A stretch of 64,000 nucleotides of DNA from Staphylococcus sp. ACRSN (GTDB lineage Bacteria > Bacillota > Bacilli > Staphylococcales > Staphylococcaceae), in NCBI RefSeq assembly GCF_022346615.1, contig NZ_JAKRNS010000007.1:100894-164893 (forward strand). Reading direction: 5' to 3'. Each line of letters starts with the position of its first letter. The first letter of the stretch is position 1. A program made the position numbers and the translations under genes. Below the pieces are notes generated by a model. That model was not told the DNA's origin, ran no database searches, and was given only the letters and a program-made list of their open reading frames with translations. This document shows, in pieces, positions 57,748-64,000 of the stretch.

Positions 57748-58698
57748 ATGAAATATTTTAAAGTAGTGAGCCTGTGGATGGCCATACTCATAATTAGCAT
57801 ATTATTCAGCCTGTTATGGGGATTGGGTAATATTAATAATGATTTAACACAAACAATATTATTACAAGTTAGAATACCTAGAATGTTAGAGGCATTGCTT
57901 GCAGGAGCCGGATTAACGGTCGCAGGACATATGTTTCAAACGCTATTAAATAATCCACTTGCAGATAGTTATACGTTAGGATTAGCAAGTGGTGCGACAT
58001 TAGGATCAGGTGTTGCGGTTGCAATTGGCTTTTCAATGATATGGATTCCTTTATTTTCTGTTGTGAGTAGTTTAATTTCTTTAGGTATTGTACTGACATT
58101 AACTGCAATAATGTCAAGAGGTTATCCAGTAAGAACATTGATTCTATCTGGGATAATGATTGGCGCACTTTTCAATGCAGTTCTGTATTTAATAATTGAA
58201 TTTAATCAAAAAAAACTTAATAGTATTGTTAATTATATGTTTGGTGGTTTTGCTTCAGCGGAATATTATAAAGTGGTATATATCGCTATTGTTTTGTTGG
58301 TAACGATTAGTATATTATTAAGTATGATTTCAAGTATTAAGTTGTTACAACTCGGTGAATTGAGGGCGAAATCACTCGGACTGCATGTTCAATTTGTAAC
58401 ATATATTGTATTGATAATTGCTTCAATTATTACGGCTGTTATTGTTGCTTATGTAGGTGTGATTGGTTTTATTGGAATGGTAATACCACAACTTGTGCGT
58501 AGACATTTTAATCATTTAAATTTAAGACAACAATTTATACTAAATATGGTGATTGGCGCAGCAATTATGATTAGTGCTGATTGGATTGGGAGTATTATAA
58601 TTGAACCATATCAATTACCTGCTAGTATTGTGTTAGCTTTATTCGGTATTCCAGTGTTGTTCTATATTATGGTAACTGAACCACGAATGTATGAGTAA
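57748..58698 (+). CDS. FecCD-type iron ABC permease
   Basis: 316 aa with about nine to ten membrane segments. LLQVRIPRMLEALLAGAGL and GVIGFIGMVIPQLVRRHFN, the coupling motif contacting the ATPase, mark BtuC/FecCD permeases. It is short by comparison (about 330 usual) but complete. Single permease, so a homodimer is likely, powered by a shared ATPase such as FhuC elsewhere in the genome (known for staphylococcal siderophore systems). Weak ribosome site (AAGCGTGGCA). Confidence 0.82.
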   Translation: MKYFKVVSLWMAILIISILFSLLWGLGNINNDLTQTILLQVRIPRMLEALLAGAGLTVAGHMFQTLLNNPLADSYTLGLASGATLGSGVAVAIGFSMIWIPLFSVVSSLISLGIVLTLTAIMSRGYPVRTLILSGIMIGALFNAVLYLIIEFNQKKLNSIVNYMFGGFASAEYYKVVYIAIVLLVTISILLSMISSIKLLQLGELRAKSLGLHVQFVTYIVLIIASIITAVIVAYVGVIGFIGMVIPQLVRRHFNHLNLRQQFILNMVIGAAIMISADWIGSIIIEPYQLPASIVLALFGIPVLFYIMVTEPRMYE

Positions 58699-58798
58699 TG
58701 GTAATAATTGGATGTATTTGGAAAAATGAGTAGACTATGACGTATAATATAAGCAATAAGTAATGTCATGAAATGTTTGAATTAAAGAGGGTATAAAA

Positions 58799-59494
58799 AT
58801 GGACTTAACAGAAATAAAGGCAATTGTTTTTGATTTAGAAGGTACACTTTTAGATAGAAAAAAATCTAGAGATAAATTTATAGAAGAGCAATATGAACGG
58901 TTTCATGATTATTTGGTACGTATTCAGTTAGCTGATTTCAGAAAAAAATTTATTGAATTAGATGATGATGAAGATCATGATAAGCCAGAATTATACAAAG
59001 CACTAATCAAGGATTTTCATGTAGACCGTTTGACTTGGAAAGATTTATTTAATGATTTTGAAATGCATTTTTATCGTTATGTATTTCCATATTACGATAC
59101 ATTATATACGCTTGAAAAATTGTCTAATTATGGCTATCTGACAGGTGTTATTGCGAATGGTAAATCTAAGATAAAGCAATTTCGTTTACATGCATTAGGC
59201 GTTGAAGATGCAATTAATTATTTAACGACATCTGAGACAGTCGGGTTTAGAAAGCCACATCCTAAAATTTTTGAAACAATTTTAGAACAATTAGGTACGA
59301 AGCCTGAAGAAACAATGTATGTAGGTGATGATCCATTAAATGATGTTGCGCCTGCTCGTGCTATGGGGATGGTTAGTGTTTGGTTTAAAGAAGAAGATGC
59401 AGAGATTGAACCATTACCAGAGGAAGTAGATTACACGATTACGACCTTAGAAGAATTATTATCTATATTGCCTATTGGAAAGAAGGGGAGCTAA
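58799..59494 (+). CDS. HAD-family hydrolase with DxE motif I
   Basis: 231 aa HAD-superfamily IA protein (YjjG-like cap). Motif I reads FDLEGTLLD: nucleophile Asp12 present, but the usual acid/base Asp14 is Glu. Motif II IANGKSK, motif III Lys of RKPHPKIF and motif IV VGDDPLND are normal. ATG after AGAGGG. Four bases before the following hydrolase gene, so one operon with it. Confidence 0.8.
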   Translation: MDLTEIKAIVFDLEGTLLDRKKSRDKFIEEQYERFHDYLVRIQLADFRKKFIELDDDEDHDKPELYKALIKDFHVDRLTWKDLFNDFEMHFYRYVFPYYDTLYTLEKLSNYGYLTGVIANGKSKIKQFRLHALGVEDAINYLTTSETVGFRKPHPKIFETILEQLGTKPEETMYVGDDPLNDVAPARAMGMVSVWFKEEDAEIEPLPEEVDYTITTLEELLSILPIGKKGS

Positions 59495-59497
59495 GTA

Positions 59498-60295
59498 ATG
59501 AAATTATTTAAAACAAATGATGGTGTAGCATTAAACTATCGTTCTAGTGGAGAAGGTAAGGTTATCGTGATGTTGCATACATCATTTGATAATTTATCAG
59601 TATTCCATTCAATTGTGGATAAATTTAGTTCAGATTATCAAGTGATTTTAGTCGATTTACGCGGTCATGGCTACTCCGATAAGCCGCTCGATATAAATTT
59701 TACAGATTATATTGAAGATATAAAGGCATTGTTAGATTATCTTTATATAGATCAATGCGCTATCATAGGTCATGAAATGGGAGCTTCTATTGCAGTTGGC
59801 TTTGCAGCGCAATATCCAAAAATAGCTACTGCATTAACATTGATTAATCCAACACTACTTAATGATATGAATCCTGCAGAAAGATTATATAAGAAATATG
59901 CATATAAAATTCGAAATTGGAATTCAGAAGCGCAACAAAATTTTTTAGATAAGCATTTATATTATTCAAAGCACAAAGTTAAGAAATTTTTAAAACAAGT
60001 TGAAGATACTAATGATATGGCGACAAAAGATGAATTAACCTCAGTACGTCGTTCATTTAATCATAATCATATTATGCATTATTTAGATGAAATGAAAACA
60101 CCAACTCAGATTATTGTTGGAAAACATGGTGAACGAACTACAGTGTTAGAAGCTAAAGAAGTAAGTGATATGATTGATGGATCTACATTTGAAGTATTCA
60201 CAGAATCAGGACTCTATCCTTTCGTAGAAGAAAAAACTAAGTTTGTAACAAAAGTAAAAGCGTTTATTAAAAACAATTATCAATGTGTAAGATAA
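59498..60295 (+). CDS. Alpha/beta hydrolase, degenerate active site
   Basis: 265 aa of the alpha/beta-hydrolase fold. VDLRGHGYSDKP and VGKHGERTTV are conserved structural motifs, but the nucleophile elbow reads GHEMGA with Glu93 instead of Ser/Asp/Cys, and the catalytic-His position near ESGLYPFVEE is Leu239. The oxyanion HG motif is HTSFD. It is therefore probably not a normal hydrolase. Starts four bases after the HAD gene (ATG after AAGGGGAGC), followed by an untranslated gap with the next promoter. A paralogue at 62039 keeps its active site. Confidence 0.8.
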   Translation: MKLFKTNDGVALNYRSSGEGKVIVMLHTSFDNLSVFHSIVDKFSSDYQVILVDLRGHGYSDKPLDINFTDYIEDIKALLDYLYIDQCAIIGHEMGASIAVGFAAQYPKIATALTLINPTLLNDMNPAERLYKKYAYKIRNWNSEAQQNFLDKHLYYSKHKVKKFLKQVEDTNDMATKDELTSVRRSFNHNHIMHYLDEMKTPTQIIVGKHGERTTVLEAKEVSDMIDGSTFEVFTESGLYPFVEEKTKFVTKVKAFIKNNYQCVR

Positions 60296-60445
60296 AAGAA
60301 ATAATATGTGTAGAAAGTGGCATTTTATAGCTGTTCTGAATTACAAAAATAATTTCACTGTAATAATTTTGTAACATTACTGTTAATTTAGTAATATTTA
60401 TAGTACAATGAATTTACGGAAAACGTAATAAAGGAGAGAAATGCT

Positions 60446-60952
60446 ATGAAAAAAATATTAGTAGCTGCATTAGTTTCAGGTTTAGCGTTTTCTGGGATAA
60501 GTGCTGATAGTGCATCAGCAGCTTCAGGTAATACTATCCAAAATGTTAAACAATTACAACAAGGAGATACAACATTAGAAGGTGCTAAACTAGGCGATTC
60601 AGTAGAAACGGTCTTGAAGAATAATAGCAAACCGATTTATTCACATAGTGTTGATAATAAAGAACATTATTACGAATTTAAACTTAATGATGGTGTATTG
60701 GTAGTGACGGCAGAAGGTAAGAAGAACCAAGGTGAAATCACTCGAATTTCGATGAGTTATAATGATACAAATGGTCCGACTTATAAATCTGTAAAAAATG
60801 AAGTGAGCAGTAGCGCTGTTACACGTGAACATTATAATAATGTAACAGGTAACTTTGGTTATGTTCAAGACAATGATGTATCTTATCAATTTAGTTCATC
60901 ATCTCCAAGTGATAAAAACATCAAATTATATCGCATAGATATTAGTGAATAA
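60446..60952 (+). CDS. Small secreted protein, unrecognised
   Basis: 168 aa with an obvious Sec signal peptide: MKKILVAALVSGLAF core and ASAASG cleavage site near residue 26. The mature part (~142 aa) has beta-strand-rich repeats of the pattern KLGDSVETVLKNNSKPIYSH, with KEHYYEFKLNDGVLVV and FGYVQDNDVSYQF. S. aureus has a similarly placed secreted protein between the hydrolase and sarA region. No anchoring motif. ATG after AAAGGAGAG. Function unknown. Confidence 0.75.
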   Translation: MKKILVAALVSGLAFSGISADSASAASGNTIQNVKQLQQGDTTLEGAKLGDSVETVLKNNSKPIYSHSVDNKEHYYEFKLNDGVLVVTAEGKKNQGEITRISMSYNDTNGPTYKSVKNEVSSSAVTREHYNNVTGNFGYVQDNDVSYQFSSSSPSDKNIKLYRIDISE

Positions 60953-60981
60953 GATGTTTTGATGTTTAAAGGTTTAAAATG

Positions 60982-61014
60982 AACCGGCAAGTGTGTATTT
61001 GATGCTTGTCGGTT
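60982..61014 (+). terminator. Terminator after secreted protein
   Basis: AACCGGCAAG pairs with CTTGTCGGTT. Confidence 0.8.
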
Positions 61015-61140
61015 ATTTAATTGTTAAAATGTAGTAGAATGTGAGATTATATACTGAAATTGTAGTAATTAATCTATAGCCTATAAACCGTAAACAGTTA
61101 AAAGTGGTTAAACTTTTAATAAGTGCAAAAGGAGTATTTC

Positions 61141-61851
61141 ATGCGAGTTAATGACAAAGTATTATTAGAAAATATAAATGATTACTTCACTCATAAGGGC
61201 CTTTCTCCTAATCTAATTGATGATATTAAAGAGAAACTAAAAAAGGATTTCCATAAATCAGAGGCTCAGGATCAAGATTATATTGAGTATAGAAGTAAAT
61301 CTCCAGCAGAAATCATCTTAACGATTCAAAGAAACTTATTTACATTACAATTAAATCCCATAGTGTTTTTTATAGTGAATTTTGTTTTACTGTCTTATTT
61401 ATATGACAAACATTATGTGACTTTTCAAGCAGCATCAGGTTTATCAATTTTTTATTGCTTAGTTATTTTACCAATATCAATTTTTATTTATTTAAGAATT
61501 GGTTGGAAAAATTATTTATATAGTAATAGATTTGAGCGAATTATTGGTATTGGTATAGCAGGTATTTCATTTTTCTTAGTCATTGTACATGCATTTGATT
61601 TGAACTTAGGTATTGTCGCAGTGTCAATGTACGCACATCAATTCATGTTTTTTGTGGGTATTATTTTTAGTATTTCAGGAATTTATTTTAGAAGATTGGA
61701 ATTTACTGGAATTGGATTATTATTTTGTCAAAAAACAATTGATGCAATGATAAGTAGTGCCAATATTGCACAGATCGCATCTATAATAATTTGGGTACTA
61801 TTATTAATAGTTATCATATACTATACAATCCGTATTTCGTCGAGAAATTGA
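61141..61851 (+). CDS. Membrane protein of unknown function
   Basis: 236 aa. The first ~70 residues are cytosolic and charged (HKGLSPNLIDDIKEKLKKDFH), then about five membrane helices (VFFIVNFVLLSYLY, LSIFYCLVILPISIFIYL, IIGIGIAGISFFLVIVHAF, FMFFVGIIFSISGIYF, IASIIIWVLLLIVIIYYTI). Start ATG 61141 (MRVNDKVLLE) after AAAAGGAG; the longer ORF start is dropped. Conserved in position next to sarA in staphylococci as far as I recall; function unknown. Confidence 0.7.
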   Translation: MRVNDKVLLENINDYFTHKGLSPNLIDDIKEKLKKDFHKSEAQDQDYIEYRSKSPAEIILTIQRNLFTLQLNPIVFFIVNFVLLSYLYDKHYVTFQAASGLSIFYCLVILPISIFIYLRIGWKNYLYSNRFERIIGIGIAGISFFLVIVHAFDLNLGIVAVSMYAHQFMFFVGIIFSISGIYFRRLEFTGIGLLFCQKTIDAMISSANIAQIASIIIWVLLLIVIIYYTIRISSRN

Positions 61852-61870
61852 TATTTGAGAGTAATAGAAA

Positions 61871-61928
61871 AAATAGCCACTTTAAGGTATGAGCATCAAG
61901 TATGCACATAGCTTAAAGTGGCTATTTT
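61871..61928 (+). terminator. Terminator after membrane protein
   Basis: AAATAGCCACTTTAAG pairs perfectly with CTTAAAGTGGCTATTT, then TTGTG. Confidence 0.88.
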
Positions 61929-62038
61929 GTGCGCTTGAATAAGTATTCAGATGTGGAAAAATACAATAATATTAATGTGAAATGTAGCGTAGAAAAGTAC
62001 AAATTCGGGTATATTACATTTGTAAAGGGAGGTGACCC

Positions 62039-62842
62039 ATGATGAAAAAAATAGAAACGAGTTATAACACCGAGATTGCATACATCCGTGAGGGTCGAGG
62101 TTTTCCTGTTATCTTAATACATGGTTTAGACAGTAATATGGCTTCATTATATAGTTTGAAAAATGAATTAAAGTATAAATATGACGTTATTATATATGAT
62201 GTGAGAGGCCATGGTAAATCATCAAAGCCTACTTCATTTCATTTAGATGATCATATTGAAGATTTAAAATGTTTAATGGAAAAATTAGAAATAAATTCAG
62301 CGCATATAGTAGGCCATGATATGGGTGGCGTCATTGCAAAACAATTTACAAACAAATATGAATGTAAAGTGAGATCTTTAACTTTAATTGCTTCAAACTT
62401 AATACAAAGTGTTCATGGGTTAAATAAATTAATGGTTGAGCATCAAGACGAAATAGAAGGTTTTGATAAATCAGAAGCCTTGATTATTTTATTTCCTTAT
62501 TTATATAAAAAACAAGATAAGGCCAAAAAATGGTTTCAAAATCAATTGATTTATAGTAGACAGTCATCTGAAGCGAGTGCTATCGCTACACGAGCACTAT
62601 TAAACTTCCCGGTACTAAATGAAGAAATTGTTATAGAAAAAGTAAGTGTACCAACGTTAATCGTTAACGGAATATATGATCCATTAATTGCAATGGAAAA
62701 TTTTGATCAATATCAAGATGCATTTAAATCACTTAAAATATTTAAATTTAACCAATCTGGACATGCACCACATATTGAAGAACCTAATCATTTTCTTAAT
62801 GTTTATTTGAATTTTGTAGAATCGCTTGAATTTCAAAAGTAA
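62039..62842 (+). CDS. Alpha/beta hydrolase, Asp-nucleophile type
   Basis: 267 aa. VILIHGLDSN supplies the HG oxyanion motif; the elbow is GHDMGG with Asp94, the nucleophile type of epoxide hydrolases and haloalkane dehalogenases; His242 in QSGHAPHIEE and an acidic residue in NGIYDPLIAM complete the triad. Related to the degenerate copy at 59498-60295 (same length and architecture). ATG at 62039 or 62042 after GGGAGGTGA. Natural substrate unknown. Confidence 0.82.
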   Translation: MMKKIETSYNTEIAYIREGRGFPVILIHGLDSNMASLYSLKNELKYKYDVIIYDVRGHGKSSKPTSFHLDDHIEDLKCLMEKLEINSAHIVGHDMGGVIAKQFTNKYECKVRSLTLIASNLIQSVHGLNKLMVEHQDEIEGFDKSEALIILFPYLYKKQDKAKKWFQNQLIYSRQSSEASAIATRALLNFPVLNEEIVIEKVSVPTLIVNGIYDPLIAMENFDQYQDAFKSLKIFKFNQSGHAPHIEEPNHFLNVYLNFVESLEFQK

Positions 62843-62890
62843 TCATTAAAAGGGGCATATTTGAGTTTAGGTGTAAGAGATGAAAAACTA

Positions 62891-62933
62891 AAAGAGACAA
62901 TTTCTATTATATACTAATAGAGATTGTCTTTTT
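62891..62933. terminator. Bidirectional terminator
   Basis: AAAGAGACAATTTCTATTA pairs with TAATAGAGATTGTCTTTTT after the hydrolase gene. Confidence 0.85.
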
Positions 62934-63027
62934 GGTTGTTATAAATGCTTTATTTTATGTAATTGTTTGAAGAGATTCTATGTTTATCTACTCCATATAA
63001 AGTATTTTAATATAAAACTTAAAGAAA

Positions 63028-63069
63028 GAGGGTCTATTGAAACACATGAGTATTTCAATAGACCCTCTC
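63028..63069 (-). terminator. Terminator of sarA
   Basis: Perfect 16-bp arms AGAGGGTCTATTGAAA and TTTCAATAGACCCTCT, 38 bases past the sarA stop, T-rich on the minus strand. Confidence 0.9.
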
Positions 63070-63107
63070 ATTTAGCTAAGGCTTATATTCCAGCTGATTT
63101 ATAAAAA

Positions 63108-63482
63108 TTATACTTCGTTTTCGTCGTTAGCTTCTTTAATTCGTTGATTTACACGTGATAATAATTCATTGATTTTTTTACGTTGTTTAGTGTTAACTAA
63201 TATTAAAACAGTTCTTTCATCGTGTTCGTTACGTTTTTTATCAAAGTAATCATCTTGTGATAAGTTTTTAACTGCTTTAACAACTTGTGGTTGTTTGTAG
63301 TTTAAGTGGTTGATAATATCTTTTAAGTAATACTCTTCACTTTCATGTTCACTAATATATGTTAATACAGCGAATTCCTCGAAACTTACTGAAAATTCCT
63401 TTTTAATTATGCCTTTTAATTTATCAGCATATGTTACCATTGCCAATAATTCAAAGCAATCATTGATTTTTGTGATAGCCAT
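63108..63482 (-). CDS. sarA: Staphylococcal accessory regulator SarA
   Basis: 124 aa winged-helix dimer, the global regulator of agr, adhesins, proteases and biofilm in staphylococci. The sequence [45 protein letters not shown] and [13 protein letters not shown] is essentially that of S. aureus SarA with a few substitutions (for example SEHESEE in the loop and a longer acidic end ANDENEV). ATG after CTAGGGAGGAAATTAGG. Preceded by more than 500 bases of AT-rich, multi-promoter upstream region as expected. Confidence 0.98.
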   Translation of the reverse strand: MAITKINDCFELLAMVTYADKLKGIIKKEFSVSFEEFAVLTYISEHESEEYYLKDIINHLNYKQPQVVKAVKNLSQDDYFDKKRNEHDERTVLILVNTKQRKKINELLSRVNQRIKEANDENEV

Positions 63483-64000
63483 CCTAATTTCCTCCCTAGT
63501 TTTAAATGCCCAATTTAGTATACATATTAAATTTGTTTTTGTATAATTATATGTCTTAATTCAAAGTTAAATTCAAAGGTTTATCATAATTTATAGCTTT
63601 TTTATATTTGGATATTATATAATAAACCCTCTTTTATTTAGTTTATTATAACTAAATAAAAATAGAAAGTAAACAAAAATCTGTTTAAGCGTTACATCAA
63701 TGTTTTCAGTAATTAATACAATTCTTTCCAAACCAATAGATTAAATTAAATTTATTCTGTCTGGTTTCTATTTATCATCATTAGATAAATAGAGAACAAA
63801 AATAAATATAAATTTATAATTCTAATTAATTATAACGTGCACATCTAAAAAACAGGCAAGATTGTGTCAATGTTTCAAATGCTTTACCAATAAATAAAAT
63901 ATTGAAAAAGAGAATGTATAATTTTTATTACCCATATTTTCTAAAATTATAACCAGTTTAATAAATTTTTTAATTCTTCTAATTATAAGAAGTTGTTTGT
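63483..64000 (-). promoter_or_regulatory. sarA: sarA upstream region, multiple promoter candidates
   Basis: In S. aureus sarA has three promoters (P1, P3, P2), P3 being sigma-B dependent. On the minus strand I see TATAAT at 63546-63551 and at 63614-63619 (the latter at the distance expected for P1), and GGTTAT-N15-GGGTAA at 63928-63954, which fits the sigma-B consensus and lies about 440 bases upstream, as expected for P3. P2 would be beyond the window. No sprX-like RNA or ORF was seen inside. Confidence 0.5.

Overview
This 64 kb window is low-GC Firmicute chromosome and almost certainly Staphylococcus. The protein at the right end (63108-63482) is SarA, and the order argS / iron-lipoprotein / FecCD permease / HAD / hydrolase / sarA, the mvaK1-mvaD-mvaK2 operon, vraA-vraB, hxlA-hxlB, the proP-like carrier and HemQ-pta-lipL are core staphylococcal chromosome. 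From memory of family sequences the proteins are clearly diverged from S. aureus (ProP-like, IlvE and MvaK1 look only about 75-85% alike), and no sdrC/D/E genes are present where S. aureus has them. A non-aureus species of the aureus/epidermidis/haemolyticus lineage is therefore likely; the exact species cannot be fixed without a search. No rRNA, tRNA, CRISPR array, prophage or intact insertion sequence was seen.

Layout. 0.2-5.6 kb: S-methylmethionine uptake and use (mmuP, mmuM), a fatty-acid desaturase and a CycA-type amino-acid permease. 5.7-16.1 kb: an SRPBCC protein, an IsaB-like secreted protein, threonine dehydrogenase, a zinc alcohol dehydrogenase, ilvE, HAD phosphatases, the two deoxynucleoside kinases, tadA and an FMN reductase. 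16.2-18.1 kb: an accessory spot with a SarA-family and an AraC-family regulator plus structured non-coding DNA, lying where S. aureus carries sdrCDE and the sdg glycosyltransferases. 18.1-22.4 kb: folE2-bshB2-yojF, nagB, hxlAB. 22.7-27.4 kb: vraA-vraB and two small partner genes (one a short MaoC/hotdog-like protein), then the ProP-like carrier. 27.5-28.1 kb: a small ORF on the minus strand with a strongly folded downstream region whose loops carry UUGUCCC. 28.3-37 kb: pdxK, ung, a small operon, an APC permease, a two-part ThrE exporter, hemQ, pta, lipL. 37.6-40.6 kb: mevalonate kinases and decarboxylase.

40.9-47.5 kb is the most interesting accessory block: a GlvC/MalP-like PTS EIICB, a divergent-side RpiR-type regulator, two Gfo/Idh/MocA dehydrogenases, a ThuA protein and a TIM-barrel isomerase/epimerase. 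It has no glycoside hydrolase. A near-identical GGAAAATTTWCC palindrome stands before the PTS gene and between the regulator and the dehydrogenase operon, and each operon also has a cre-like site. I read this as a catabolite-repressed system for an alpha-glucoside-type sugar that may be cleaved by oxidation to a keto-sugar rather than by hydrolysis.

47.8-64 kb: ordinary core genes (DUF1450, aldo/keto reductase, FMN reductase, GNAT, HD-domain, YwhD, YwiB, argS, a MagIII/endonuclease III-like glycosylase, iron-siderophore import genes, HAD) and two alpha/beta hydrolases, one of which has lost its catalytic residues, then sarA with its multi-promoter upstream region. Most transcription units end in clear inverted-repeat terminators, listed individually. 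Many genes start at TTG or GTG; starts were moved from the longest ORF to the codon with a proper Shine-Dalgarno spacing where visible.
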